A stretch of DNA of 25,082 bases from Bacillota bacterium. Lineage in GTDB: Bacteria; Bacillota; Clostridia; Christensenellales; SZUA-584. Positions within the stretch are counted from its first letter, which is position 1; every line of letters starts with the position of its first letter. Location of the stretch: positions 1 to 25,082 of the forward strand of contig JAEYPO010000041.1 of assembly GCA_023410595.1 (NCBI GenBank), given 5' to 3'. Positions 5,959-14,089 of this stretch are shown piece after piece. The notes below the pieces were generated by a model. It was not told the DNA's origin, ran no database searches, and worked only from the letters and a program-made list of their open reading frames with translations. The position numbers were made by a program, and so were the translations under genes.

Positions 5959-6567
5959 ATGGGAAACGTTCTGATAACGGCGATTGAGCCTCAGAAAAAG
6001 AACAAGGAACGCTACAACATATACGTTGACGGCGAGTATTACGCGTCTCTCGGCGCGGAGAGCTGCGCCGTGTACGGCGTTAAGAGCGGCGAAGAGATAA
6101 GCGAAGAAAAGCTTGCCAAGGCCGTTAAAAGCGACAACGAGCGGTACGCGTTCGACGCCGCCGCGAAATATCTTGAGTACGGCATGCGCACGAGGCGCGA
6201 GGTAGAGCGCAGGCTCGCGGACAAGAACATAGACGCGGACGCTATAGCCGCCGCCGTAGAAAAGCTCGGAAGCTACGGCTATATTGACGATGCTGCGTAC
6301 GCGCACGAGTATGTGCAGAGCGCCATGGCTCAGGGCAAATCGAGGCGCATGACGGAATACGCGCTAAAAGAAAAAGGCATAGAGCGCAAGGCCGCGGCGG
6401 AGGCAATGAGCGCTTTTTCCTATGACGATGAACTGCGGATTGCTAAAAAGACCGCGCTAAGCCTCAAGCGCCGGAACAAGGACCGGCGGCAGGCGTTCGC
6501 GGCGCTAGCCAGGCGCGGGTTCGATTACGATATAATAAACGCGGTGCTTTCGGAGGACGAGCCTTGA
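5959..6567 (+). CDS. recX: Regulatory protein RecX
   Basis: RecX binds RecA filaments and modulates their ATPase and strand-exchange activity. The 202-aa product shows the family's repeated three-helix modules: AAKYLEYGMRTRREVERRLADKNID (about 69-94), IDDAAYAHEYVQSAMAQGKSRRMTEYALKEKGI (about 113-145) and a C-terminal AALARRGFDYDIINAVL. The extra N-terminal beta domain (ITAIEPQKKNKERYNIYVDGEYY) is typical of Firmicute RecX. It is the first gene of a tight cluster and its TGA overlaps the TTG start of birA. No recA gene is in the window. Confidence 0.9.
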   Translation: MGNVLITAIEPQKKNKERYNIYVDGEYYASLGAESCAVYGVKSGEEISEEKLAKAVKSDNERYAFDAAAKYLEYGMRTRREVERRLADKNIDADAIAAAVEKLGSYGYIDDAAYAHEYVQSAMAQGKSRRMTEYALKEKGIERKAAAEAMSAFSYDDELRIAKKTALSLKRRNKDRRQAFAALARRGFDYDIINAVLSEDEP

Positions 6568-7493
6568 AATACGACATATTGAAACAACTTAAAGAAACAC
6601 AAGGGTACGTTTCGGGCGAGACGCTCGCCGGGAGCGTAACGCGCGCGGCGCTGTGGAAGCATATTAAGGCTATGGAAGCGGACGGGGCGCGCATAGAGGG
6701 CGTCACGGGCAAGGGTTACCGTCTTATATCACCTCCCGATGTACCTCGAACGGAATATGTAAGGGCGTATATGTCCGCAGACGCTCAGGTGTTTTACAAG
6801 GACAGCACGCTTTCAACAAACGACGACGCGAAGCGGGCAGCCGCCGACAAAAGCATAAAGCGGGCTGTATTCATAGCGAGCGAGCAGACGGCGGGCCGCG
6901 GACGCAAGGGGCGCGTATGGACTTCCCCGCCGGGCGGGCTTTACATGACGTTCCTCGCGCGGCCCGATATAGAGGCGGAGAGCGTGCCGGGTTTTACGCT
7001 GATGGCCGCCGTTAAAACGTGCGAGGCGGTGGAAAGCGTCGCACCCGTAAAGGTAACCATAAAGTGGCCCAACGACGTGCTTCTCGGCGGCAAAAAGCTG
7101 GCGGGCATACTCACCGAGAGCATGATAGGCATGGACGGCGTCGACTATATCGTGTGCGGCATAGGCGTGAACGTGCTGCCTCCCAAAGACGAATTCAAAA
7201 ATACGGCCTGCCATATAGCGGTGGGCAGGATGCTGCTCGCGGCGGCCGTCATAGACAGGTTTTTCGAAGGGTGCGACGAATTCGCGCGCAGCGGGCTCGC
7301 TCCGTTCATGAATGATTTCAGGAGCAGGAGCATGCTTTCAGGCGAGGTGACAGTAAGCTCTCCCGCGGGCAGCGAGACGGGAACGTTTTTGGGATTTGAC
7401 GATTCAGGAGCGCTGCTCGTAGACTGCGCCGGCAAAAAGAAACGGTTCGTCGCGGGCGAGGTGACGCTCCGGGGAGGGGGCTTGTATGTATAG
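6564..7493 (+). CDS. birA: Bifunctional biotin operon repressor / biotin-protein ligase BirA
   Basis: The enzyme makes biotinyl-AMP and transfers biotin to a lysine of biotin-dependent carboxylases; its N-terminal domain binds DNA to repress biotin genes. The N-terminal winged helix (about residues 1-55, SGETLAGSVTRAALWKHIKAMEADG) is present. The ligase motifs follow: GRGRKGR at 111-117 (ATP/biotin binding loop), KWPND at 167-171 and KLAGIL at 178-183. A small C-terminal SH3-like domain with GTFLGFDDSGALLVD is also complete. The start is TTG at 6564 with GGAGG 7 bases upstream, overlapping the recX stop. Length (309 aa) is usual for the bifunctional type. Confidence 0.95.
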   Translation: MKYDILKQLKETQGYVSGETLAGSVTRAALWKHIKAMEADGARIEGVTGKGYRLISPPDVPRTEYVRAYMSADAQVFYKDSTLSTNDDAKRAAADKSIKRAVFIASEQTAGRGRKGRVWTSPPGGLYMTFLARPDIEAESVPGFTLMAAVKTCEAVESVAPVKVTIKWPNDVLLGGKKLAGILTESMIGMDGVDYIVCGIGVNVLPPKDEFKNTACHIAVGRMLLAAAVIDRFFEGCDEFARSGLAPFMNDFRSRSMLSGEVTVSSPAGSETGTFLGFDDSGALLVDCAGKKKRFVAGEVTLRGGGLYV

Positions 7494-8382
7494 CGGATGC
7501 ATAACTGATATTAACGGCGTTACAGCCGGGCATTATACGGACAGCGAGAATAAGACGGGCTGCACTGTCATAATAATGGAAGGTGGCGCGGTGTGCGGCG
7601 TGGACGTGCGTGGCAGCGCGCCCGGCACGCGCGAGACTGACCTGCTGCGGCCCATGAATGCAGTGCAGAAAGCGAACGCTTTGCTGCTCTCGGGCGGCAG
7701 CGCTTACGGCCTTGCGGCGGCGGACGGCGTCATGCGCTGGCTTGAGGAGCGCGGCGAGGGTTTTGACACGGGCTCGGCGCTCGTTCCCATCGTTCCGGCG
7801 GCCGTGCTTTACGACCTTGCCGTGGGCAGCGCAGCGGTGCGTCCCGGCGCTATGGAAGGTTACGCCGCGTGCGAAGCCGCCTCAAGCGAGCCTCTCGCAC
7901 AGGGGCGCTGCGGCGCGGGCACGGGAGCCGTGGTCGGGCAGGCGGCAGGCCCGGAATTCGCGTCGCCGGGAGGCTTCGGAACGGCTTCGGTGCAGCTGGG
8001 AGATATAATAGTCGCCGCGTGCTTCGCCGTCAACGCTTTCGGAGACATATACGACTATAATACCGGCAAAAAGATTGCGGGCATGAAAGGCGCGACGGTT
8101 TCGGGCGCGCTCGCCGAGGGCGCTGCGGCAGGCGTTTTTGGTGCGAACACTGTAATAGGCGTAATAGGCACGAACGCGTATCTTACGAAGGAGCAGGCAT
8201 GCAAGCTCGCGTGCTCCGGGCAGGACGGCATAGCGATGTGCGTGCGCCCTTCCCACACTATGTACGACGGCGACACGGTGTTCGCGTTCGGCACGGGAGA
8301 AAAGCAATGTGATATTTCCGCGCTGCTCGCCGCGGGCGCCGAGGCGGTGGCGAAGGCGATAATAAACGCGGTAAAAGCATGA
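7486..8382 (+). CDS. P1-family (DmpA/S58-like) self-processing peptidase
   Basis: The 298-aa product matches P1 peptidases, Ntn-type hydrolases related to DmpA aminopeptidase and nylon hydrolase NylC: GVTAGHYTD near the start, DVRGSAPGTRETDLL (40-54), LLLSGGSAYGLAAADGVMRWLEE (67-89), GAGTGAVVGQ (143-152) and NTVIGVIGTNAYLTKEQACKLA (221-242). These enzymes cut themselves into two chains to free an N-terminal nucleophile; by analogy with NylC the Asn221-Thr222 bond is the likely site (inferred). No signal peptide is seen, so it acts in the cytoplasm. It overlaps birA by 8 bp and acpS by 4 bp. The natural substrate is unknown. Confidence 0.88.
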   Translation: MYSGCITDINGVTAGHYTDSENKTGCTVIIMEGGAVCGVDVRGSAPGTRETDLLRPMNAVQKANALLLSGGSAYGLAAADGVMRWLEERGEGFDTGSALVPIVPAAVLYDLAVGSAAVRPGAMEGYAACEAASSEPLAQGRCGAGTGAVVGQAAGPEFASPGGFGTASVQLGDIIVAACFAVNAFGDIYDYNTGKKIAGMKGATVSGALAEGAAAGVFGANTVIGVIGTNAYLTKEQACKLACSGQDGIAMCVRPSHTMYDGDTVFAFGTGEKQCDISALLAAGAEAVAKAIINAVKA

Positions 8383-8750
8383 TAGCGGGCATAGGTATAG
8401 ATATAGTAGACATAGCCCGCATAGAACGCGTCGGGCTGAACAAACTGTTTTATACGAGGAACTTTACGCAGAACGAAATAGCCATGCTCGAAGCGTCAAA
8501 GCAAAGTGCGCCAAGGGCCGCGGGCAATTTCGCCGCGAAGGAAGCGGTACTAAAAGCGCTGGGGTGCGGTATATTCGATATACCGCTTACTGATATAGAG
8601 GTGCTGCGCTCTCCCTCGGGCAAACCGTACGTTACATTGTACGGAAAGGCAAAGCAGAAAGCGGATGAGCTGGGGGTAACGCGCGTGCATATTTCCATAT
8701 CGCACACCGCGGAGCTGGCGGCCGCCGAGGCAATAGCGGAAGGAGACTAG
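8379..8750 (+). CDS. acpS: Holo-[acyl-carrier-protein] synthase AcpS
   Basis: AcpS transfers 4'-phosphopantetheine from coenzyme A to a serine of acyl carrier protein, switching on fatty-acid synthesis. The 123-aa product has the diagnostic GIGIDIVDIARIERV at the N-terminus with the magnesium-binding Asp8, and FAAKEAVLKALG (51-62) with the second metal ligand Glu55, plus SPSGKPYV and HISISHT further on. It overlaps the peptidase gene by 4 bp and is followed 1 bp later by nnrDE; acpS next to nnrD/nnrE is a widespread arrangement in Firmicutes. Nearly all isoleucines are encoded by ATA. Confidence 0.96.
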   Translation: MIAGIGIDIVDIARIERVGLNKLFYTRNFTQNEIAMLEASKQSAPRAAGNFAAKEAVLKALGCGIFDIPLTDIEVLRSPSGKPYVTLYGKAKQKADELGVTRVHISISHTAELAAAEAIAEGD

Positions 8751-8751
8751 A

Positions 8752-10272
8752 ATGATACCCGTTGTTACAAAGCAGATGATGCGCGACATAGACGCCTATA
8801 TGATAGAGAGGATGCGCATACCCTCCTCTACGCTGATGGAGAATGCGGCGTTCGGCGTGACGGAAGCAGTGACGAAGAAGTTCGGCATTGAAACTCCTGT
8901 AATAGTCGTGTGCGGCGCTGGCAACAACGGCGGCGACGGTTTCGCGGCGGCGCGGCAGCTCATGGCAAAGGGCTACGCCGTGGAGGTATACCTCATAGGC
9001 GAGTTCGGCGGGCTAAGAGACGACGCGCGGCGCAACGCGGAGTTCTTTATGGACCGGCTGATTGAGATAACGGACGCCGCGGGCGCAAGGGCCAACCTTG
9101 CCGACCTTTTTGGCTGCGCGCTTATCGACGCGCTGTTCGGCACGGGGCTGTCAAGGGACGTAACCGGCCTGTTCGCCGAAGTGATTAATCTCATTAACGG
9201 CAGCGAGGCGTATATAATATCGTGCGACATACCATCCGGCATAGACGCGGACACGGGCGCAATATTGGGCGCCGCGGTGAAAGCGGATGAGACAGTGACG
9301 TTCCAGTACCCAAAGCGCGGGCACTATCTGTTTCCGGGGCGCGGGCATACCGGCAAGCTCACAGTAAAGGAGATAGGCGTGGTCTCGGGCGCGGATACGG
9401 GCAACATAAGAGCGGTCGATAGTCTGAAGCTCGAAAATCGAAAAATGGACGCACACAAAGGCAGCTTCGGGAAGCTCGCCATAGTGGCGGGCAGCCAGGG
9501 CTTTTCGGGCGCGGCGGTGATGTGCACAAAAGCCGCGCTGCGGGCGGGCGCGGGGCTGGTTACCGCGGGAGTGCCGCTGGGGCTTCAGCCCATAGTAAGC
9601 GCTGCCGCCCCTGAGAGCATGACATACGCGCTGCAAGACGAGTCGGGAGCCTTGGGCGAAGACTGTCTTGATGGCATAGACTCGCTCATGCGCGGCAAAA
9701 CGGCGGCGGCGGTCGGCCCGGGGCTTGGTACGGGCAACGGCGCGCGCAAGGCAGTGTATCACCTGCTGCGCAATTACGATATGCGGAAGGTGTTTGATGC
9801 GGACGCACTCAACTGTATCGCGGGCGACCCGGACGTACTATATTACAGAGAAGGCGACGTTGTGCTGACGCCTCATCCCGGCGAGTTCTCGCGGCTTTGC
9901 GGCACCGAAATTGACGACATACTGCGCGACCCTATATCCGCAGCCGAGGAGTTCGCGCAAAAATACCGCGTGACGCTGCTGCTCAAAGGCGCAACTACGA
10001 TAGTAACAAGCGGCAGGAAGACGGCGCTCGTTACGGCGGGCAGCCCCGGCATGGCCAAGGGCGGCAGCGGCGACGTTTTGACGGGCGTTATCGGTTCGCT
10101 GATGTGCGGAGGCAGGCAGGGCGGCATGGAGGGCTTCCCCGCAGCGCTGTACGGCGCGTACATATGCGGCAAGTCGGGCGAAGCGGCCGCTGCCGAAAAG
10201 GGTGAATATTCCATGACGGCCATGGACACGCTGGAGCACATACCGGAAATAATGAAACAGATGAGCGAGTGA
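8752..10272 (+). CDS. nnrDE: Bifunctional NAD(P)HX epimerase / ADP-dependent NAD(P)HX dehydratase
   Basis: This 506-aa fusion repairs damaged NADH and NADPH hydrates. The N-terminal epimerase domain (about 1-215, NnrE/YjeF_N) has VVCGAGNNGGDGFAAARQL. The C-terminal ribokinase-like dehydratase domain (about 225-500, NnrD/YjeF_C) has the HKGSFGKLAIVAGSQGFSGAA entry, GPGLGTG, FDADALN, LTPHPGE and the catalytic-loop GGSGDVL. Both halves look intact. The ATG follows the acpS stop by 1 bp, and AAGGAG lies about 7 bases upstream inside acpS. A terminator overlaps the stop codon, making this the last gene of the recX operon. Confidence 0.95.
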   Translation: MIPVVTKQMMRDIDAYMIERMRIPSSTLMENAAFGVTEAVTKKFGIETPVIVVCGAGNNGGDGFAAARQLMAKGYAVEVYLIGEFGGLRDDARRNAEFFMDRLIEITDAAGARANLADLFGCALIDALFGTGLSRDVTGLFAEVINLINGSEAYIISCDIPSGIDADTGAILGAAVKADETVTFQYPKRGHYLFPGRGHTGKLTVKEIGVVSGADTGNIRAVDSLKLENRKMDAHKGSFGKLAIVAGSQGFSGAAVMCTKAALRAGAGLVTAGVPLGLQPIVSAAAPESMTYALQDESGALGEDCLDGIDSLMRGKTAAAVGPGLGTGNGARKAVYHLLRNYDMRKVFDADALNCIAGDPDVLYYREGDVVLTPHPGEFSRLCGTEIDDILRDPISAAEEFAQKYRVTLLLKGATTIVTSGRKTALVTAGSPGMAKGGSGDVLTGVIGSLMCGGRQGGMEGFPAALYGAYICGKSGEAAAAEKGEYSMTAMDTLEHIPEIMKQMSE

Positions 10273-10287
10273 GTATACTCGCTTTTT
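10265..10287 (+). terminator. Terminator overlapping the nnrDE stop codon
   Basis: GCGAGT (10265-10270) pairs with ACTCGC (10277-10282), followed by TTTTT. The TGA stop lies within the 5' arm and loop. The recX-nnrDE operon ends here. Confidence 0.8.
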
Positions 10288-10452
10288 AATAGCAATTTAT
10301 GATAAGTGTATTATGATCGAAGATAAATAATGCAAATCAAAGAAGGATTTGTTCCATGCCCGTTTTTGTTTCACACCCTTCAGTCGCCTCGCTGCGCCAG
10401 CTCCCCGTCCGGGGTGGGTAAAGAGGAAGTCAGCTGTCGATAAAGCTCCTTT

Positions 10453-10571
10453 TGTCATTCCGTCAGCTTCGCTTGAAGGAGCGCAGCGACTGAAGAATCT
10501 TTAGGAAATAAGCATGTTTTAAGATTCAGTCCCTGCGGTCGTCCCTTCGGTCACTTACGTTCGGAATGACA
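10453..10571. repeat. 119-bp palindromic MITE-like element, copy 1
   Basis: The element starts TGTCATTCCG (10453-10462) and ends CGGAATGACA (10562-10571), perfect 10-bp terminal inverted repeats. The arms continue as imperfect inverted repeats for about 50 bp, to GACTGAAGAATCTT on the left and AAGATTCAGTCCC on the right, around a short AT-rich centre. There is no coding capacity. It looks like a small non-autonomous mobile element, but no target-site duplication is obvious and no partner transposase is present. Confidence 0.7.
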
Positions 10572-10621
10572 CATGGGGTTGTTTGGCACTTTGAGGTCCC
10601 CTAACGGTGGAGCCAAGAAAT

Positions 10622-10661
10622 GCTTCCCCTTTCAGGGGAAGTGGCGCAGCGCCGATAGGGT
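10622..10661. repeat. Double-hairpin REP-like unit, copy A
   Basis: TTCCCCT-TTC-AGGGGAA is followed by a GGCGC/GCGCC hairpin and CGATAGGGT. This copy lacks three bases (GAA loop shortened) relative to the others. Confidence 0.7.
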
Positions 10662-10798
10662 AGAGCAAGAAAGTAATGACTTCGAAGGCAATAACCACAC
10701 CTTTCAGTCCCAGTACTTCAAAAAGTCCTCTGAATTTTTCGGCCTGATAAAAAAGCTTCCCCTTACAGGGAAAGTCAGGCTGTCGATAAAGCTCCTTT

Positions 10799-10917
10799 TG
10801 TCATTCCGTCAGCTTCGCTTGAAGGAGCATAGCGACTGAAGAATCTTTAGGAAATAAGCATGTTTTAAAATTCAGTCCCTGCGGTCGTCCCTTCGGTCAC
10901 TTACGTTCGGAATGACA
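10799..10917. repeat. 119-bp palindromic MITE-like element, copy 2
   Basis: It has the same length and termini as the copy at 10453-10571, with only a handful of base differences. It lies 346 bp downstream inside the same larger direct repeat, so this copy arose by segmental duplication rather than independent insertion. Confidence 0.7.
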
Positions 10918-10967
10918 TATGGGGCTGTTTGGCACTTTGAGGTCCACTAACGGTGGAGCCAAGAAAT

Positions 10968-11009
10968 GCTTCCCCTTTCAGGGGAAGTGGCGCGAAGCGC
11001 CGATAGGGT
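10968..11009. repeat. Double-hairpin REP-like unit, copy B
   Basis: TTCCCCT-TTC-AGGGGAA is followed by GGCGC-GAA-GCGCC and CGATAGGGT. It matches the copy at 11188-11229 base for base in the visible core. Confidence 0.75.
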
Positions 11010-11187
11010 AAAGCAAGAAAGTAATGACTTTGGAGGCAATAACCACACCCTTCAGTCGCCTTGCGGCGCCAGCTCCCCGTCCGGGGTCCCCGGCGAACAA
11101 GGTTCGCCCGGGGCAGATATAAGGGGAGCCTATATCGTATGCAATCCCATCAATCAGCGCTTTGAGGAACGCCTGCATTCATTCAAA

Positions 11188-11229
11188 GCTTCCCCTTTCA
11201 GGGGAAGTGGCGCGAAGCGCCGATAGGGT
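11188..11229. repeat. Double-hairpin REP-like unit, copy C
   Basis: Same 42-bp unit, with two adjacent perfect hairpins and the CGATAGGGT tail. It lies 38 bp beyond the stop codon of the M56 sensor gene, on the downstream side, and could stabilise the 3' end of that mRNA or help end it. Confidence 0.75.
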
Positions 11230-11267
11230 GTGTCCCTTACATCGGAATGTCCAAGCCGTTTTGCTCG

Positions 11268-14087
11268 CTATTTCTCCGGCAGTGTCACCCCGAAGAAGTA
11301 CTGGTTCCCAAATTTTATGCCGCCCCATTCAGTCGTGGCCTGCAGCTCGACTATGTACTCACCCGGCCATTGCGCGTTGGCGAATATACTAGTCTGCGGC
11401 TCGAGCCCTGACGGCTCGGTTACAGGTATCTCATTGTAATCGCTGTCATAAAGCTTATATTTGCCGTAAACCTTCCCGCCGTCCAAATACGGCGTAAAGG
11501 GTGATAGCTCTCCGCTGTCGGTGTCGATATCGAGGTATTGCAGATATTTTTCCACCTGCTCCGGCTTAAGCGACGGGTACTCTCCATGCAGGCTGTCCAC
11601 TCGCGACCATAGCTGGTTTTCCAGCGCGCAGACCGAGTTGTCCCCCGACACGACAGTCATAACATTGGACGAGGTGTACCCCAGCGCAGTATCAAGCAAC
11701 GTACGGTAAGTCTCATCGTCGAGAACAATGTACCTTTCTTTCGATCCCGGCTGCATGTAATGCTTGCCGTCCTTATCGAATATATAAAAGAATTCCCACT
11801 CTGCGCCCTCCGCTGTAAACTGCCCGCTCAATTCAATATAGCTGTCGAGCGTGTTCCTCTCTACGCCTTCCCACGCTGCGGAGTTCAGCTGGTAATCAGC
11901 CACGACGTTCTTGACCAGCTGCAATCGAGTTTCATCCTTAATAGATATATCTCGGTCCGAATCGCCTCCGATCCACATCGAAATTTCCACGTCGCTCGGT
12001 AATGCCTGCATTTCGAAGGAATATATGTCCGGGGCAGCGGACGATGTAACAGTGGGCGCGGAGCCTTGCACTTGCGGTTGCCCTTCCTCCTGAGGCTCCG
12101 TCATTGCTATATCCCCGTCCGAATATACGATATCCGCAATATATCCGGCAGACTCCGCAGTCAGGTCCACAAAGCTGCTCATATCAGTTATCTCTGCGGC
12201 GTACAGCGACAGGCCGCTTTTGCCGTTGTCCGCTACAAGCATATCCGCGTTAAAATTAGAGTAATCGAAAACGACGACCTGCTTTTGTGACGGATCAAAG
12301 TAACCGGCCTGGGATCGGTGGACGCCTGAGCCCCAGGAAGATGTAAAATACAGCTCGGGCTCTGTGTCTTCATTGAGGTCCGCAAGTGTCATGCTCACGA
12401 CGCCGTATCCGCCAAATCCCACTCCCAGTTCATATACCTCGCCCTGATACAGCAGGAACGATTCACACGATTTGTCGTATTTAAATATCGTATAATCCGA
12501 GTTTTCTTTTATATACTGCGGCGTTATGTTGTAACACTCGTCGTCCTCGTACCCGGAGTCGTATCCATGTGCGGGCACAAAACCGTCAACGCCGTCCTTT
12601 GTTCCGCTTATATGCATACTGATGCCGTTCTCAGTGTCTGTCCCCGAAGGCTGCGGCAGTTCTCCCCCGAACTTGGCCATTTTGTATATACTCCATATGT
12701 ACTCGTTATTAGAGCCATTGAGTTTCTCGTTGTAATTCAATTTCGCGAGCCACACCTCGCCGTCCATCACATAAAGCCGGTAGCCATACCCGCTTTCTAA
12801 CGGATTTAGAAGCGTGTATTGATACCGCTGCCTGTATTGCGAGATATCGGGTTTACCGCTGGCAGTTTCCACGTCGTCGGCGAATATAAAGCTTGCGCCA
12901 AAATCCTGCTCGTTTACCTCTGTCCGCTCATATGTTACAGGGAAAATCCTCTGATCGCCCGTTGCTTCTGTGATCGTAAGCGTATCCTTGCCGAGCGTAT
13001 AGTATTGCTCATATCCGTCCAAGGCCAGGAATGAGCTGAAAGGACACATATATACCTGTTTATCGAACTTGTAATTGCCGTACAGCTCTTTCTCCTCCCA
13101 AAACGCTGCGCCCGACGGGTTGGCTATGAGGCATACGCCCGCGGCAACGGCGGCGACAACGGCGATGGCGGCTATCCATAGCGCGGGCTTTTTGAATTTC
13201 AGCACATTCTTTATGCGCGAATTTACGGGGCTCTCGCCAAACGCGAGCGGACTTCCCGCAAGCAGCCTGCGGCTCGTCGAAAGCTTTAGCAGCGCTTCGC
13301 CGTAGCCTGCCTTTTCCCTCTCGTCCATGCCGCGCAGCACGCGCTCGTCGCAGCTCATTTCCATGTCGCAGCACATCAGGCGGAACGCTATCCACACGAG
13401 CAGATTGAACCAGTGCAGGCACAGCGCCGCGTAAGCGATTGGCTTTATCACGTTGTCTTTCCTCTTTATATGCATGCGCTCGTGAAGCAGCACATTATCC
13501 ATGTCGGCTTTGTCCATGCAGGCGGGCAGGTATATGCGCGGCCTTATAACCCCCAGCACGAACGGCGAGCGTATCGCGTCGGTCTCGTAAACGTTGCCAA
13601 ACAGCAGCGTCGCGTCGCTTATGCTGCGCTTTAAGCGTATGTGTGAAACCACGCTTGTTGCAAGCATGAGTAAAACGCCCGCCGCCCATACGGCGGCCGC
13701 GATAAGCAGAAGTGTCTGTATGGGGTCTGCCGCGGGCGCTGCGCTTGCCGGGGCCGCGGGAGCGATACCGGTAGCCGCGCTTGTGGGCGCCGCCGCGGCG
13801 TTTGAAACCGCCGGCGGGACGTGATGGGTCGCCGCGGGGCTCTGTATGTACGTAAGGCTGCTTCCCATCCGGGCAGCGGGTTCAACGCTTCCCAGGCGCA
13901 GCAGGCTGAACGCTGATGAAAACGATACGGGGCACACGAGGCGGAACAGCACTACGAGCCACAGCGCAAACGACACCGCCTTAGGGGCTTTTTTAAGCGC
14001 CAGCCTTATAAGCATTACAGCCAGCGCTGCATATGCCGCCGTTATGCTCATGTTGAGTATCTTAAGGAACAGGCCGGGCATATCCAT
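11268..14087 (-). CDS. BlaR1-like M56 metallopeptidase sensor with large extracytoplasmic domain
   Basis: The 939-aa protein starts with membrane segments (about 12-30, 38-58 and 125-147), separated by an Ala/Pro-rich loop (85-121), then a cytoplasmic zinc-protease domain with HERMH at 202-206 and MEMSCDERVL at 242-251 supplying the third ligand. A fourth membrane segment (302-322) leads to about 615 external residues. These start with a YGNYKFDKQVYMCPFSSFLALDGYEQYYTL module and end with a beta-rich TTEWGGIKFGNQYFFGV. I see no penicillin-binding domain, so the signal is probably not a beta-lactam in the BlaR1 manner. In the family, ligand binding outside activates the protease, which leads to cleavage of the BlaI repressor. 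It lies 2 bp after blaI and is co-transcribed. Confidence 0.85.
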   Translation of the reverse strand: MDMPGLFLKILNMSITAAYAALAVMLIRLALKKAPKAVSFALWLVVLFRLVCPVSFSSAFSLLRLGSVEPAARMGSSLTYIQSPAATHHVPPAVSNAAAAPTSAATGIAPAAPASAAPAADPIQTLLLIAAAVWAAGVLLMLATSVVSHIRLKRSISDATLLFGNVYETDAIRSPFVLGVIRPRIYLPACMDKADMDNVLLHERMHIKRKDNVIKPIAYAALCLHWFNLLVWIAFRLMCCDMEMSCDERVLRGMDEREKAGYGEALLKLSTSRRLLAGSPLAFGESPVNSRIKNVLKFKKPALWIAAIAVVAAVAAGVCLIANPSGAAFWEEKELYGNYKFDKQVYMCPFSSFLALDGYEQYYTLGKDTLTITEATGDQRIFPVTYERTEVNEQDFGASFIFADDVETASGKPDISQYRQRYQYTLLNPLESGYGYRLYVMDGEVWLAKLNYNEKLNGSNNEYIWSIYKMAKFGGELPQPSGTDTENGISMHISGTKDGVDGFVPAHGYDSGYEDDECYNITPQYIKENSDYTIFKYDKSCESFLLYQGEVYELGVGFGGYGVVSMTLADLNEDTEPELYFTSSWGSGVHRSQAGYFDPSQKQVVVFDYSNFNADMLVADNGKSGLSLYAAEITDMSSFVDLTAESAGYIADIVYSDGDIAMTEPQEEGQPQVQGSAPTVTSSAAPDIYSFEMQALPSDVEISMWIGGDSDRDISIKDETRLQLVKNVVADYQLNSAAWEGVERNTLDSYIELSGQFTAEGAEWEFFYIFDKDGKHYMQPGSKERYIVLDDETYRTLLDTALGYTSSNVMTVVSGDNSVCALENQLWSRVDSLHGEYPSLKPEQVEKYLQYLDIDTDSGELSPFTPYLDGGKVYGKYKLYDSDYNEIPVTEPSGLEPQTSIFANAQWPGEYIVELQATTEWGGIKFGNQYFFGVTLPEK

Positions 14088-14089
14088 CG

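Larger units (their letters stand above)
10288..11267. repeat. One-kilobase gene-free repeat cluster between convergent operons
   Basis: The stretch holds no convincing gene; its short ORFs lie inside repeats and read through hairpins. It contains a direct duplication of about 280 bp (about 10429-10709 and 10775-11056, offset 346 bp), two copies of a 119-bp palindromic element, at least three copies of a 42-bp double-hairpin repeat, and two copies of a related CACACCCTTCAGTCGCCT... unit. It separates two convergent operons, a typical safe site for such elements. Confidence 0.75.

Noticed and set aside
9151..9762. 203-codon minus-strand ORF opposite nnrDE
   Set aside because: The composition is that of a reversed GC-rich gene (Arg- and Ala-rich), with no start signal.
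10573..11392. Short ORFs in the repeat cluster
   Set aside because: Their translations come from the hairpin repeats and are duplicated with them; no ribosome binding sites fit.
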